Part shown: positions 17,443 through 27,434 of the stretch, in pieces
Position numbering within the stretch: the stretch's first letter is position 1
How the letters are laid out: each line of letters begins with the position of its first letter
Origin: Paraburkholderia sartisoli
GTDB taxonomy: Bacteria > Pseudomonadota > Gammaproteobacteria > Burkholderiales > Burkholderiaceae
Length of the DNA stretch: 64,000 bases
Assembly (NCBI RefSeq): GCF_900107685.1
Contig: NZ_FNRQ01000001.1
Coordinates: forward strand, 1-64,000
Direction of reading: 5' to 3'
Notes under the pieces: generated by a model
Database searches by the model: none
Seen by the model: only the letters and a program-made list of their open reading frames with translations
What the model was told of the DNA's origin: nothing
Position numbers and translations under genes: made by a program

Positions 17443-18549
17443 ATGGACCAAATCGAATGTGTAGTGATCGGCGCAGGCGTGATCGGCCTCGCCGTGGCGC
17501 GCGCGCTGGCGGCGCGTGGACGGGAAGTGATCGTGCTCGAAGCGGCCGAAGCCATCGGCGTCGGGACGAGCTCGCGCAACAGCGAAGTGATTCACGCAGG
17601 CCTCTATTACCCGCGCGGCTCGCTCAAGGCGTCGCTGTGCGTGCGCGGCCGCGAAATGCTCTACGACTATTGCGAGACGCGTGGCGTGCCGCATCGACGC
17701 TGCGGCAAGCTGCTTGTCGCGACGGCGCGCAACCAGGTGCAGCAACTCGACGGCATTCTTGCGCGCGGCAAGGAAAACGGCGTGTTCGACCTCGTGCGCA
17801 TCAGTGGTGACGAGGCGCGTGCGCTCGAACCGGCGCTCGAATGCGTGGATGCGGTGTTCTCGCCGCAGACGGGCATCGTCGACAGCCATCAACTGATGCT
17901 CGCGCTGCAAGGTGACGCCGAGCGCGGCGGCGCGATGTTCGCGTTTCACGCGCCCGTCGACACCATCGAGGCGAACAACGGACGCTTCGTCATCAAGGTC
18001 GGCGGCGCCGCACCGACGACGATCAGCGCCACATGCGTCATCAACAGCGCCGGCCTGCAGGCGAACCGGCTCGCGTGCAGCATCCGTGGTCTCGATGCGC
18101 GGCACGTGCCGCCGCTTTATCTGGCGCGCGGCAACTACTTCAGCGTGTCCGGGCGCACGCCGTTCAACCGGCTGATCTACCCGATGCCGAACGAGGCCGG
18201 GCTCGGCGTTCATCTGACGCTCGACCTGGGCGGCCAGGCGCGGTTCGGCCCGGACGTCGAATGGGTCGACACGATCAACTATGACGTCGATCCGCATCGC
18301 GCCGAGTCGTTTTACGCCGCGATCCGCGCGTACTGGCCGCAATTGCCGGATGGCGCGCTGCAGCCGGCGTACGCGGGCATTCGTCCGAAACTCTCCGGCC
18401 CCGGCGAGCCCGCGGCCGATTTCCTGATCCAGGGGCCGGCCGCGCATGGCGTGCGCGGACTCGTCAACCTGTTCGGCATCGAATCGCCCGGGCTGACGGC
18501 CTCGCTGGCGATCGCGCAGCGCGTCTGCGAACTGGCCGGGCGCGTGTGA
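17443..18549 (+). CDS. FAD-dependent oxidoreductase, L-2-hydroxyglutarate oxidase-like (DAO family)
   Basis: A 368-residue flavoprotein. The Rossmann FAD motif [19 protein letters not shown] is at residues 8-26, followed by [20 protein letters not shown], which matches the LhgO/DAO group ([12 protein letters not shown], near the flavin). Later [13 protein letters not shown] segment ([15 protein letters not shown]) and [14 protein letters not shown] near the C-terminus are also typical. Known relatives oxidise L-2-hydroxyglutarate or related hydroxy or amino acids, passing electrons to quinones or oxygen; the true substrate is inferred only. ATG 17443 follows AAGGGAC closely. Confidence 0.88.
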   Translation: MDQIECVVIGAGVIGLAVARALAARGREVIVLEAAEAIGVGTSSRNSEVIHAGLYYPRGSLKASLCVRGREMLYDYCETRGVPHRRCGKLLVATARNQVQQLDGILARGKENGVFDLVRISGDEARALEPALECVDAVFSPQTGIVDSHQLMLALQGDAERGGAMFAFHAPVDTIEANNGRFVIKVGGAAPTTISATCVINSAGLQANRLACSIRGLDARHVPPLYLARGNYFSVSGRTPFNRLIYPMPNEAGLGVHLTLDLGGQARFGPDVEWVDTINYDVDPHRAESFYAAIRAYWPQLPDGALQPAYAGIRPKLSGPGEPAADFLIQGPAAHGVRGLVNLFGIESPGLTASLAIAQRVCELAGRV

Positions 18550-18749
18550 CGTACAGGGTGCGCTTCGGGTGAGGGGAGTTCAGGTCGCGATCCGTGAACC
18601 GCTCGAAGCGTTCAGTTTCTGGTGGCTTTGGGAAAGCGCTTGAGAAAAGGGGCGCCACGCAAAAATCAGGGCATGTGTCGAGGCCAGATTGAAATGTCAA
18701 TTCGTCGATAACGTGCGGCGCATGCGGTTGCTCATTGTTTGCGCGATGC

Positions 18750-19436
18750 CTATGGCTTTTGTTTTATGAGTGCGGTGAGTGTCTCCACGCTGTTCATCCA
18801 TGAAACGGTCGTTGGGCAGCGCCACGAGACAAGGTTTTGGATCGAGGTGTAGTAGTCCATCAGGTTGTACGAAATGATGGGTTCGTGATGGGCGATCCGG
18901 TTTCTCAATTTCCGCAGCTTTTCCAGCTCGGTCGCCATCAGGGTCCGGCACTGGCCCACCGAATGCGTCGCGGGATCCGGGAGGTAGGGGAAAACAGTGC
19001 GCAGGTACGGAGTCCAGAGCCGGCCGTCATGACGTTTCGTGAGCATTTGCGACCAGAAGGCCATTTTCAGTTCCGCGACAATCTTCCCTGTTGCACCCTG
19101 AGGAAATTTTTTCTGGGTATTGATCAGTTCACGCTGGGGATTGAAGCCATATGACGGGTTGGGCAAGCTGGTTTCAAATGCGGCGACCCATGGCCAGTCC
19201 GCGCCGTAGCGCCGTTCAATGGCATCACAGATGCCATTGCGAACGGTGACTTCGCAAATTTGCAGGGGCGTCAGGAATGCGCCCGAGACCTGCGCATTCC
19301 ATCCATACAGCTTGATCGGATAAAGCGCGTCCGTATTTCCGGCGCTGGCGGCTGCCTGGATATAGGTTCCGAGCCGGGCGGGCGATAGCGCCAGGGTGAT
19401 GGCGTCAAGTTCCGCCTGAGATAGGACTAGTGACAT
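18750..19436 (-). CDS. Abi-like protein with HEPN motif
   Basis: A 228-residue all-alpha protein related in character to Abi family (AbiD/AbiF-like) proteins. The key sign is LRKLRNRIAHHEPI (residues 174-187), where R178-N179-x3-H183 forms the RNxxxH active-site motif of HEPN ribonucleases. RNGICDAIERRYG and LWTPYLRTVFPYLP are also compatible with the Abi fold. Known relatives abort phage infection or act as RNase toxins; the role here is inferred. Start ATG 19436 is provisional: the frame is open further upstream and no good ribosome site is seen. The gene is a single unit in lower-GC DNA than its neighbours, suggesting transfer. Confidence 0.75.
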   Translation of the reverse strand: MSLVLSQAELDAITLALSPARLGTYIQAAASAGNTDALYPIKLYGWNAQVSGAFLTPLQICEVTVRNGICDAIERRYGADWPWVAAFETSLPNPSYGFNPQRELINTQKKFPQGATGKIVAELKMAFWSQMLTKRHDGRLWTPYLRTVFPYLPDPATHSVGQCRTLMATELEKLRKLRNRIAHHEPIISYNLMDYYTSIQNLVSWRCPTTVSWMNSVETLTALIKQKP

Positions 19437-19849
19437 CTGTTGACCATACCGTTGATAGTGGTTATCCTCTGCCTCATTAGCTCCGGGTCTTGTTGGCGAA
19501 AGCCTCCCCCTGGAGACAAGCGACAAAAAACGGCCCACTTCGGTGGGCCGTTTTCATTCCTGGGCCAGATTCTGCCGGGTCGCCAGCTACGGAGTGCCGC
19601 CACTCCATGCAGCTTCATCTCCCACTGCAAGCCCCCAGCGCCTACGCCATGGTTATATCGTGGGCACTGCAGGCTTCGTTTTGCCCGTTCGCAAAGAACG
19701 ATCGCGAAAACATCGAGAAGGGCCTGCGCGTCCCACACGAATTCGCTTATCTCTGGCATTTGGGCTGACCTGCGCGCGCTTCATTGTTATTCTTGGGGAC
19801 CGCTGTCGTTAGAACGGCGTTCAGTTCAATAACATGGAGTGAGTCCCCC
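19437..19849. other. Non-coding interval between the Abi-like gene and HiPIP gene
   Basis: About 410 bases. It contains one strong hairpin (listed separately) and several overlapping short frames without recognisable protein character. It should include the promoters of both flanking genes. It may be the remnant of a degraded gene; I could not identify one. Confidence 0.4.
19525..19555 (+). terminator. Strong bidirectional hairpin terminator
   Basis: AAAACGGCCCAC, loop TTCG, GTGGGCCGTTTT. The perfect 12-bp stem carries A-run and T-run flanks, so it can stop transcription on either strand. No plus-strand gene ends just before it, so it may insulate the Abi-like gene or mark the boundary of a transferred segment. 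Confidence 0.75.
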
Positions 19850-20161
19850 ATGAAGTCATCCCGTCGTACGTTTCTGATCACGAGCATCGGTGTTGCATCG
19901 TCGCTCGCGCTTTCCCGCCAGGCGTTCGCCGACGCCCCGAAAGTCACCGAAAACGATCCGACCGCGCAGGCGCTCGGCTACAAGACAGACGCCAGCAAGG
20001 TCGACAAGGCGAAGTACGCCAAATACGCGGCCGGCCAGGATTGCGGCAACTGCAGCTTCTATCAGGGCAAGGCGAGCGACCCGTATGCCGGTTGCCCGAT
20101 GTTCGCCGGCAAGCAGGTGGCCTCGACCGGCTGGTGCAGCGCATATAACAAGAAGGCCTGA
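19850..20161 (+). CDS. High-potential iron-sulfur protein (HiPIP)
   Basis: A 103-residue periplasmic electron carrier. A Tat-type signal (SRRTFLITS) at residues 4-12 is followed by a hydrophobic stretch and cleavage near AFA-DA (residue 27). The four cluster cysteines are C65 and C68 (DCGNCSFYQG), C82 (GCPMF) and C96 (GWCSAY), the exact HiPIP pattern for a [4Fe-4S] centre. Tat export fits, because the cluster is inserted before export. ATG 19850 follows GGAGTGAG; an upstream in-frame extension lacks a site. Single gene closed by a terminator. Partners would be soluble or membrane oxidoreductases of respiration. Confidence 0.95.
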   Translation: MKSSRRTFLITSIGVASSLALSRQAFADAPKVTENDPTAQALGYKTDASKVDKAKYAKYAAGQDCGNCSFYQGKASDPYAGCPMFAGKQVASTGWCSAYNKKA

Positions 20162-20246
20162 TCGTCTCGCGGGCCCCACTGCTGCTGGATCTTGCAGAAG
20201 AGCAGAGCAGAATCGTCCCCGCGAAGCGGTTTCGCAGGACCAGCAG

Positions 20247-20280
20247 GCGCCGGTCGCGTAATGCGGCCGGCGCTTTTTTA
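20247..20280 (+). terminator. Terminator of the HiPIP gene
   Basis: GCGCCGGTCGC and GCGGCCGGCGC form an imperfect stem around five bases, followed directly by six T residues. Confidence 0.75.
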
Positions 20281-20402
20281 TAGTTGAAAACACCTACGAC
20301 GATCTTTACACTCGCAGGGCATTTGCGATGGACGCGCTTGCCGGTGGCTTGCCAACCGGCGGCAACGCACGACGGGAGACCTTACGAAGGCTGGAGATCC
20401 GG

Positions 20403-21779
20403 ATGGCACACGCGTCAAAAGAAACGTCGAAGGGTGCGCTGAAAATCGCATCAACACGCACGTCAGCAAGCGCATCAAAAGGCGCATCGAAACAGGCACT
20501 GAAAAGCCTCAATACGCGCGCGGTGATCGCGGCTGTCATCGGCAATGCGCTCGAATGGTACGACTTCGTAGTATTCGGCTTCCTCACGGTTGTCATCGCC
20601 GAACTGTTTTTTCCTTCCGGCAGCGAATATTCGTCGCTCCTTCTCACCACCGCGAGCTTTGGCGTCGCGTTCGTCATGCGGCCGGTCGGCGGCATCGTGC
20701 TGGGTCTGTACGCGGACCGCGCGGGTCGCAAAGCGGCGCTCTCGCTTGTCATCGCGCTGATGACACTCGGCATTTTCCTGCTAGCGATTGCGCCGCCGTA
20801 TTCGGCGATTGGCATCGGCGCGCCGGTCATGATCGTCGTGGGCCGGCTGCTGCAAGGCTTCTCCGCAGGCGGCGAATTCGGCAGCTCGACGGCGCTCCTG
20901 ATCGAAGCCGCGCCGTTTTCAAAGCGCGGTTTTTACGGCAGCTTCCAGATGGCGAGCCAGGCCGCCGCGCTGCTGCTCGGCGCGATAGTGGGCGCGGCGG
21001 TGACGCGCGGCCTTTCACCCGAGGCGCTCAGGTCATGGGGCTGGCGCGTGCCGTTCATCGTCGGCCTCGTGATCGGGCCGATCGGGTTTTACATTCGCCG
21101 CAATCTTGCCGATTCCGAAGCGTTCCTGCACGCGAAACAGACCGCCCGACGCGCGACGCTCGGCGAAGTCTTCAAAAGCCACAGCCGCGAAATTCTGTGC
21201 GGACTCGGCTCGGTGATCGCGCTGACGGTGACGATCTATGTGCTCATCAGCTATCTGCCGACGTTCGCGGTGAAGCAACTGAAGCTGCCGTACGCGGATT
21301 CGTTTCGTGCGCTGATCGTGGGCAACCTGCTGTTGACCGTGCTGTGTCCGGTAGCGGGCGCGCTCTCCGATCGCATCGGACGCAAGGGCCTGTCGCTGTG
21401 GTCGCTGATCGTCACGCTCGTGATGATCTATCCGCTTTTCTCGTGGCTCGAAGCCGCGCCGAGTATCTCGAAGCTGGTCCTCGTGCAGGCGATGCTCTCG
21501 GTGGCGCTGTCGGGTTACTTCGGCCCGTTCGGCGCGATGATCGCGGAACTGTTCCCGGCGAACGTGCGCTCCACCGGGTTATCGCTCGCCTACAACATCG
21601 CGGTGATGGTGTTCGGCGGCTTCGGACCGTTCTTCGTGACATGGCTCATCAAGACGACCGGCACGCCGCTCGCGCCGACTTACTACGTGATGGGCGGCCT
21701 CGCGATTTCGATCGTCTCGGTGGCGTGCATTCCTGCGATGCGCCACGCGGACCTCGACGCGCGCCGCAAGCCGGCTTGA
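20403..21779 (+). CDS. MFS transporter, metabolite:H+ symporter (MHS) family
   Basis: A 458-residue 12-span transporter. Signatures: VIGNALEWYDFVVFGF in the first span (typical of MHS family such as ProP/KgtP/citrate carriers), RPVGGIVLGLYADRAGRKAAL (the MFS loop 2-3 motif GxYADRxGR), and LLQGFSAGGEFGSSTALLIE in span 4. I place the start at ATG 20403 because GGAGA lies five bases before it; it gives a 45-residue Ala/Ser/Lys-rich cytoplasmic head. Likely substrates are organic acids or betaine-like compounds. A codon-biased frame in another register covers much of it and is not real. Confidence 0.92.
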   Translation: MAHASKETSKGALKIASTRTSASASKGASKQALKSLNTRAVIAAVIGNALEWYDFVVFGFLTVVIAELFFPSGSEYSSLLLTTASFGVAFVMRPVGGIVLGLYADRAGRKAALSLVIALMTLGIFLLAIAPPYSAIGIGAPVMIVVGRLLQGFSAGGEFGSSTALLIEAAPFSKRGFYGSFQMASQAAALLLGAIVGAAVTRGLSPEALRSWGWRVPFIVGLVIGPIGFYIRRNLADSEAFLHAKQTARRATLGEVFKSHSREILCGLGSVIALTVTIYVLISYLPTFAVKQLKLPYADSFRALIVGNLLLTVLCPVAGALSDRIGRKGLSLWSLIVTLVMIYPLFSWLEAAPSISKLVLVQAMLSVALSGYFGPFGAMIAELFPANVRSTGLSLAYNIAVMVFGGFGPFFVTWLIKTTGTPLAPTYYVMGGLAISIVSVACIPAMRHADLDARRKPA

Positions 21780-21841
21780 AATCGCGGACGTCGAAAGACG
21801 CAAGACGCGAGGCGCGCGACTGCGACAACCCGCGCGATCGA

Positions 21842-23485
21842 TCAGCCGCGCGCCTGCATCAACGGCGGACGACGGTCGAACCACGGACGTGCCGCCTCGA
21901 GCTGCGCGGCAAGACGAAAGAGCGTTGCTTCGCCGCCGTCGCGCGTGGCGAACTGCACGCCGACGGGCAGTCCGCGCGCGTTCCAGTAAAGCGGCACCGA
22001 CATCGCGGGCTGCCCCGTCAGATTGAAGAGCTCCGTGCAGCCGGCCCACGCGAACGCCTTGTTCGACGCTTCCGCCAGCATTTTCTTCATCAGCGCTTCG
22101 ATGGGCATCGTGGTGAGCGCGTGCATCTGCATGCGTTCGACCTGCGTCGGCAGCATCTCGCCGATCTTGATCGGCGCGGCCGCGAGCGTCGCGCACAGGA
22201 TCACGTCGTAGCGCGTCAGCAGGTCGGCCATTTTCGCGGTGATGCGCTGCTGTTCTTCCAGCGCGCCGGGCAATGCCCGCTCGCCGAGCTTGAGGCCGAT
22301 GTGCGCCATCGCCCATGAGGCAATTTCGAATTCGCCGCGCTGCGGTTTGCGTCCTGTCGTGCGCTCCGCGTCCAGCACGACTTCTTTCGCGATCACCGAC
22401 CAGATCGTCAAAAACGCATGCCGGACCGCGTCGAAATCGATTCCCAGCGAAACCGGTTCGACATGGTGGCCGAGCGACGTGGCGAGCTGCGCGGCGTCTT
22501 CGAGCGCGGCGCGCGCGTCGGCCGACAGCGTGGGCGCGAGCATCGGCTCGGTGACGTAGGCGATGTGGAGCGGCTTGCACGGCTCGCGGGTGGCGCCGAG
22601 AAACGTGCCCGGCGCGCCCTGGGGCTGCGCGGCATTGCCGGCGGTGAGGTCGAGCAGCAGCGCGCTGTCGCGCACGCTGCGCGACACGGCGTGATCGACG
22701 CCGAGCTCGCCTGGCTTCTGCACGGACCCGGGCGGTTGCCTGCCGCGTGACGGCTTGAGGCCGAACAGGCCGCAGCACGACGCGGGAATGCGGATCGAGC
22801 CGCCGCCGTCGGACGCATGCGCGATCGGCACGATGCCGGCGGCGACCGCGGCCGCCGCGCCGCCGCTCGAACCGCCGGGCGTGTGATCGAGGCTCCACGG
22901 GTTGCGGCACGGGCCGAACAGTTCGGGCTCCGTGTAGGGCATCTGGCCGATCTCGGAGGTGCTCGTCTTGCCGAAGATATTGAGTCCGGCGGCCCGGCTC
23001 AGCGTGACGACCGGCGCGTCTTCGGCGGGCACGAAGTAGCGGTAGTGGCGACTGCCGAGCGACATCCGCAGGCCGGCGACAGGCGCGAGATCCTTGATCA
23101 GATAAGGCACGCCGGCAAGCGCGCCGCCCGCGTCACCGTCACCGTTGTACCGGGCGGCGCCGCTGGCGTTCGCCGCACCGGCCGGCGCGGACGCGGACGC
23201 AGAAGCCGAGGCACGCTGGCGCGCGGCGTCATAGTCCTTCAGCACGAGCGCGTTGATCGCGGGATTGACCGCTTCGGCGCGGGCGATCGCGGTGTCCAGC
23301 AACTCGCGCGCGGTGACTTCGCGCTTGCGCACGAGTTCGGCGAGGCCGATGGCGTCATGAGACAGATAATCGGATTGCACGACCGGCGCCCCCGCGGATG
23401 AGTGGTGATATGGACGGTGTCGGGATGACGTCTGTATTGAATACCGGACGAATCCCTGCTCGCGCGCCGCGGCTCCCGGCGGCAT
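21842..23485 (-). CDS. Amidase (amidase-signature family)
   Basis: A 547-residue hydrolase of amide bonds. The Ser-cisSer-Lys triad is visible: K131 ([13 protein letters not shown]), S206 or S207 ([16 protein letters not shown]) and the nucleophile S230 ([20 protein letters not shown]). These match the amidase signature. It resembles 6-aminohexanoate-cyclic-dimer-hydrolase-like and other broad amidases rather than GatA, since no tRNA amidotransferase partners are near. Residues 90-117 form an Ala/Ser-rich insertion. The start is uncertain: ATG 23485 lacks a good ribosome site and the fold begins at about residue 38, so a later start is possible. Confidence 0.9.
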   Translation of the reverse strand: MPPGAAAREQGFVRYSIQTSSRHRPYHHSSAGAPVVQSDYLSHDAIGLAELVRKREVTARELLDTAIARAEAVNPAINALVLKDYDAARQRASASASASAPAGAANASGAARYNGDGDAGGALAGVPYLIKDLAPVAGLRMSLGSRHYRYFVPAEDAPVVTLSRAAGLNIFGKTSTSEIGQMPYTEPELFGPCRNPWSLDHTPGGSSGGAAAAVAAGIVPIAHASDGGGSIRIPASCCGLFGLKPSRGRQPPGSVQKPGELGVDHAVSRSVRDSALLLDLTAGNAAQPQGAPGTFLGATREPCKPLHIAYVTEPMLAPTLSADARAALEDAAQLATSLGHHVEPVSLGIDFDAVRHAFLTIWSVIAKEVVLDAERTTGRKPQRGEFEIASWAMAHIGLKLGERALPGALEEQQRITAKMADLLTRYDVILCATLAAAPIKIGEMLPTQVERMQMHALTTMPIEALMKKMLAEASNKAFAWAGCTELFNLTGQPAMSVPLYWNARGLPVGVQFATRDGGEATLFRLAAQLEAARPWFDRRPPLMQARG

Positions 23486-23534
23486 GACGAAGCATGCCGC
23501 CGGCGATTCCCGCGTGACACGCGATGAAAACGGT

Positions 23535-24233
23535 TTACAGGTGCTCGCCGAGGAACGTCAGCGTGCGGCCGTGCGCGAGCGCGGCGGCGCGCGGGTTGTA
23601 CGAGTCGCGGTCCGTGCAGTTGAAGCCGTGATCGGCGTTCGGATACAGATGGAATTCGACGTCGCTGTGGCCGACGAAGCGCTCCTTCACCTGGCCCACC
23701 GCGTCGAGCGGAATACCGTGGTCGAGTTCGGCGTAGTGAAACTGCATCGGCACCTTGATCTTCGATGCTTCCTCGAGCTGGTTCTGGATGCCGCCGCCGT
23801 AGTAGGACACGGCGGCGTCGATGGTGCCCTGTGCGGCCGCGAGATACGCGAGCCGGCCGCCGAAGCAGTAGCCGATCGCCGCGATCTTGCCCTTCACTTC
23901 CGGCCGTGCGCGCAGCGCCGCGGCGCTTGCGCCGATGTCCGCGACGGCGAGACCGACGTCCGTCTTTTGCAGGAGCCCGATGCCCTTGTCGCGGTCCGCG
24001 CCCGTATAGGTCAGTTCCACGCGCGGCTGCGTGCGCCAGAAGATGTCCGGTGCGAGCGCGACGTAACCGTCCTGCGCATATTGATCGGCGACAGCCCGGA
24101 TGTGGCTGTTCACGCCAAAAATTTCCTGAATGATGATGACGGCCGGACCCGATCCGCGCTTCGGCAGCGCCAGATAGCCCTGAAAGCTGTCATTGCCGGC
24201 AGCGATGTCGATCCATTGGGAAGTCACGCTCAC
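23535..24233 (-). CDS. Dienelactone hydrolase family protein
   Basis: A 232-residue alpha/beta hydrolase. With the GTG start at 24233 (AAGGAG six bases upstream) the catalytic triad falls at C123 (GYCFGG), D171 (ELDHGIP) and H202 (ADHGFNC), the positions known for classical dienelactone hydrolases such as ClcD. VIIIQEIFGVNSHIR carries the conserved Glu of that family. It opens cyclic dienelactones in chlorocatechol-type pathways, but many chromosomal relatives act on other esters, and no aromatic-degradation genes are nearby. Cytoplasmic. It lies 50 bases after the amidase gene start on the same strand, upstream of it, so the two may form an operon. Confidence 0.92.
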   Translation of the reverse strand: MSVTSQWIDIAAGNDSFQGYLALPKRGSGPAVIIIQEIFGVNSHIRAVADQYAQDGYVALAPDIFWRTQPRVELTYTGADRDKGIGLLQKTDVGLAVADIGASAAALRARPEVKGKIAAIGYCFGGRLAYLAAAQGTIDAAVSYYGGGIQNQLEEASKIKVPMQFHYAELDHGIPLDAVGQVKERFVGHSDVEFHLYPNADHGFNCTDRDSYNPRAAALAHGRTLTFLGEHL

Positions 24234-24806
24234 GTCGATCTCCTTGAAGGGGTTGAAGCCATGACGGCAAAAGCGGGCGGTCAGTGTGCCACCAAACGCG
24301 GCCTGCTGCAGGCGCCCCCGGCGCGCCGCGACGGACCGCCTGCCGGTCGCGCGCACGGAACTGGCGCCGGCGCCGCATGATCGACGTCCCGACGGCGGAA
24401 TTCGCCGCGTTTGCGCAGTGATCGAAAGAGTGCCGGCGTATTCGAAACATTAACGGTAATGGCGGCGCCAACCTTTAGCGCAATCCTTATAGAGCAAACC
24501 CTCGTATCGCGCAAACCCGCGCCGGCTATGCATTTCCGTGGGCCGGCGAAGCGCCGGTTTAAGGCGTGTGGGATAAACGCTATTAGTAGTGATCCCACTT
24601 TCTCAAAAAATTCCCGCAAATTAATTTGATGGCCTACACTTGCGCGCAAGTACGGGTAGCCATCTGCCAAAAACAGACCGGCTGACGTGCTGGCCAAGTG
24701 CATGAACGATGCAACCGGCGTGGTCGTCCACGGGATGAAGACACGTCCAGGAAGCGGGGAACACAGGGCGATTACGTTGTTTTTGGGACCGAAACTGGAG
24801 ACTTAC
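24234..24806. promoter_or_regulatory. Divergent promoter region of the hydrolase and LivK-type genes
   Basis: About 570 bases with an AT-richer centre (24570-24640). It contains the perfect palindrome ACTTGCGCGCAAGT (24638-24651), about 155 bases upstream of the binding-protein start, which could be a regulator site. No coding region or RNA gene recognised. Confidence 0.4.
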
Positions 24807-25952
24807 ATGAACATCAAGATTCAAAAGCTGTTGCCGATCAGCGCTGCGGCGATGCTGTTCGCAACGTTGGCAACATCGGCTGTGGCCGACACGATCGTCA
24901 AGATCGGTCACGTTGCGCCGCTGACGGGCGGTATCGCTCACCTGGGTAAGGACAACGAAAACGGCGCACGTCTGGCAGTTGAGGAAATCAATGCAAAGGG
25001 GCTGACGATCGGCGGCCAGAAGATCACGCTCGAACTGGACGCGCAGGACGACGCAGCTGACCCGCGTACGGCTACGCAGGTCGCACAGAAGCTGGTCGAC
25101 GACAAGGTCGTGGCAGTGGTGGGCCACCTGAACTCGGGCACGTCGATTCCGGCATCGAAGATCTACAGCGATGCGGGCATCGTGCAGATCTCGCCGTCGG
25201 CAACGAACCCGGCTTACACGCAACAGGGTTTCAAGACGACGTACCGCGTCGTGGCAACCGATGCGCAGCAAGGTCCGGCGCTGGCGAACTACGCAGCCAA
25301 GACCATGAAGATGAAGAGCGTCGCGATCGTCGACGACTCGACCGCTTACGGTCAGGGTCTGGCAAACGAATTCGAGAAGACCGCCAAGTCGCTCGGCCTG
25401 AACGTGATGTCGCATGACGCGACGAACGACAAGGCTGTCGACTTCCGCGCGATTCTGACGAAGATCAAGGGCGAAAACCCGGACGCGATCATGTACGGCG
25501 GCATGGACGCAACCGGCGGCCCGTTCGCGAAGCAAGCCAAGCAGCTTGGCCTGCGCGCGAAGGTGCTGGCTGGCGACGGCGTGTGTACCGACAAGCTGTC
25601 GGACCTGGCCGGCGACGCAACCGACAACATCGTCTGCTCGGAAGCCGGCATGGCGCTCGAGAAGATGGCGGGCGGCGCTGCGTTCCTCGCCAAGTATCAG
25701 AAGCGTTTCGGTCAGCCGATCCAGATCTACGCTCCGTTCACGTATGACGCTGTGTACATCATCGTCGACGCGATGAAGCGTGCGAACTCGACGGATCCGG
25801 CAAAGATCCTGGCAGCGATGCCGAGCACCGACTACAAGGGTGTGATCGGTGAAACCACGTTCGACTCCAAGGGCGACCTGAAGCACGGCGTGATCTCGCT
25901 GTACGACTACAAGGGCGGCAAGAAGACGCTGCTCGACGTGGTGAAGATGTAA
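24807..25952 (+). CDS. Branched-chain amino acid ABC transporter, periplasmic binding protein (LivK-like)
   Basis: A 381-residue type I periplasmic binding protein. A signal peptide ends near ATSAVA-DT (residue 27); the mature protein starts TIVKIGHVAPLTGGIAHLGK, the standard Leu/Ile/Val-binding protein opening. IKGENPDAIMYGGMDATGGP and APFTYDAVYIIVDAMKRANS are also typical. ATG 24807 follows GGAG at six bases. No permease or ATPase genes flank it, so it must use a transporter encoded elsewhere. Codon use is strongly optimised compared with neighbours, suggesting high expression. Confidence 0.93.
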   Translation: MNIKIQKLLPISAAAMLFATLATSAVADTIVKIGHVAPLTGGIAHLGKDNENGARLAVEEINAKGLTIGGQKITLELDAQDDAADPRTATQVAQKLVDDKVVAVVGHLNSGTSIPASKIYSDAGIVQISPSATNPAYTQQGFKTTYRVVATDAQQGPALANYAAKTMKMKSVAIVDDSTAYGQGLANEFEKTAKSLGLNVMSHDATNDKAVDFRAILTKIKGENPDAIMYGGMDATGGPFAKQAKQLGLRAKVLAGDGVCTDKLSDLAGDATDNIVCSEAGMALEKMAGGAAFLAKYQKRFGQPIQIYAPFTYDAVYIIVDAMKRANSTDPAKILAAMPSTDYKGVIGETTFDSKGDLKHGVISLYDYKGGKKTLLDVVKM

Positions 25953-26002
25953 TACCGGCGTTCGATGGGGACCAGGTTCGCCTGGTCTCACGCGAAGTCA
26001 CG

Positions 26003-26037
26003 AAAGGCACGCGAAGCGCAAGTTTCGCGTGCCTTTT
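26003..26037. terminator. Bidirectional terminator between convergent genes
   Basis: AAAGGCACGCGAA (26003-26015) and TTCGCGTGCCTTT (26024-26036) pair perfectly around eight bases, with a T-run on the plus strand and A-run (T on the minus strand) before it. It lies between the ends of the LivK-type gene and the convergent MFS gene. Confidence 0.88.
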
Positions 26038-26052
26038 CTTTGGCTGCGGCAA

Positions 26053-27264
26053 TCAGATTTTCAGCCAGCGCAGCACCCTGGGGCCGGCGATCGCCACGAG
26101 CGCCGCGCACAGCGCGACCACCGAAAGGCCGACCGGCAGACTCGTCACCTGCGTGACACCCCCGATCACAACCGGCCCGAGCAGCAAGCCGAAGTATGCG
26201 AGCCCCGCGACGTGCGCGAGCCCTTCGGCCGCGTGGACGCCTTCGACGCGCGCGGCTGCCGCGAACAGCACCGGCATCATGTTCGCGAGCCCGAGACCCA
26301 TCAGCGTAAAGCCGGTTAGCGCGGCCACCGGATACGGCAGCAGCAGCGCGCCGATCATGCCGGCGCACGCAAGCGATGCGCTTGCCATGATCAGCTGCGG
26401 CGCGCCAAAGCGGGCGCGCACGGTGTCGCCCGCGAAGCGCGCGGCGGCCATGCCGCCCGAAAACGCGGCGTATGCCGCGCTGGCGACGGCCGGCGTCGAC
26501 AGCACGACGTCGCGCATATAGACGGTCGCCCAGTCGTACATCGCGCCCTCGGCGACGAGCGCGATCAGCGCGATGCCGCCCAGCGCCCACAGCGCGGGCG
26601 AGCGCCAGCGGTTCACGCGCGGCGTGCCGGCGTCGGCCCGTTCGTGATGCGGCACGTGCGGCAGCACGGCGGGACACGCGACCACCAGCACCAGCGCGCA
26701 CAGCCCGCCCGCGAGCAGCAGATGCACCGCCGGCGCCATGCCCCACGACAGCACCGCGCCGCCCACCACCGCGCCGGCCATCCCGCCCACGCTGAACACG
26801 CCGTGCAGCGACGACATGATCGGCCGTGCCAGCGCTTCCTCGACCGCGCTGGCCTCGGCGTTCATCGCCACGTCGAGCGTCGCCATCGCCGCGCCGAACA
26901 CGGCCAGCACGGCGAGCAACATCCAGTACATCGGCACGACGAGAATCAGCATGCCGGCAAACGACATCACCAGCCCGCCCGCCAGACACGCGCGTCGCGT
27001 GCCGACGCGCGCGATCCATTTCGCGTTGGTCGTCATCGCGACGATCGATCCGACCGCGACGGCGAGCAGCGCAAAAGACAGCATCGCGGGATTCAGGTGA
27101 AAACGGTCGCGCACGGTGGGCACGTGGACACCCCACGAGCCGTACATCATGCCGGCGACGAAGAAGAGCGCCATCGTTGCATGGCGTGCGCGTTCGCGCG
27201 CGGCGTCTGGCAGATTGCTGTGAGCGGCGGGCGGGGTGGCGAAAGCGGAAGGACGGTCGGACAC
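26053..27264 (-). CDS. MFS transporter (YbjJ-like)
   Basis: A 403-residue, 12-span major facilitator protein. It starts from GTG 27264 (GGA six bases upstream) with a 28-residue polar head, then MALFFVAGMMYGSWGVHVPT, a span-1 sequence typical of YbjJ-like carriers. AMATLDVAMNAEASAVEEAL and SSLHGVFSVGGMAGAVVGG are characteristic of the same subfamily. Substrate is not known. It converges on the LivK-type gene and has no operon partner. Confidence 0.88.
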   Translation of the reverse strand: MSDRPSAFATPPAAHSNLPDAARERARHATMALFFVAGMMYGSWGVHVPTVRDRFHLNPAMLSFALLAVAVGSIVAMTTNAKWIARVGTRRACLAGGLVMSFAGMLILVVPMYWMLLAVLAVFGAAMATLDVAMNAEASAVEEALARPIMSSLHGVFSVGGMAGAVVGGAVLSWGMAPAVHLLLAGGLCALVLVVACPAVLPHVPHHERADAGTPRVNRWRSPALWALGGIALIALVAEGAMYDWATVYMRDVVLSTPAVASAAYAAFSGGMAAARFAGDTVRARFGAPQLIMASASLACAGMIGALLLPYPVAALTGFTLMGLGLANMMPVLFAAAARVEGVHAAEGLAHVAGLAYFGLLLGPVVIGGVTQVTSLPVGLSVVALCAALVAIAGPRVLRWLKI

Positions 27265-27434
27265 GGAATTTCCGTTCTGAAAGAGAAAGCGCGCTGAAAG
27301 CGAAATGACGATTCTATCGAAGCAGCCAGACCCACGTGTGAATCCGCTGAACTAATATCTACTTCTACGTCGATTCGCCGGCACGCATTGAAACCGGCGC
27401 CGACGTTTTCACGCCCCTTTCCGAGGTCGTCCGC

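Noticed and set aside
20555..22318. A 587-codon plus-strand frame overlapping the MHS transporter in another register
   Set aside because: Lacks hydrophobic segments and motifs; the transporter frame has the MFS signatures and a ribosome site.
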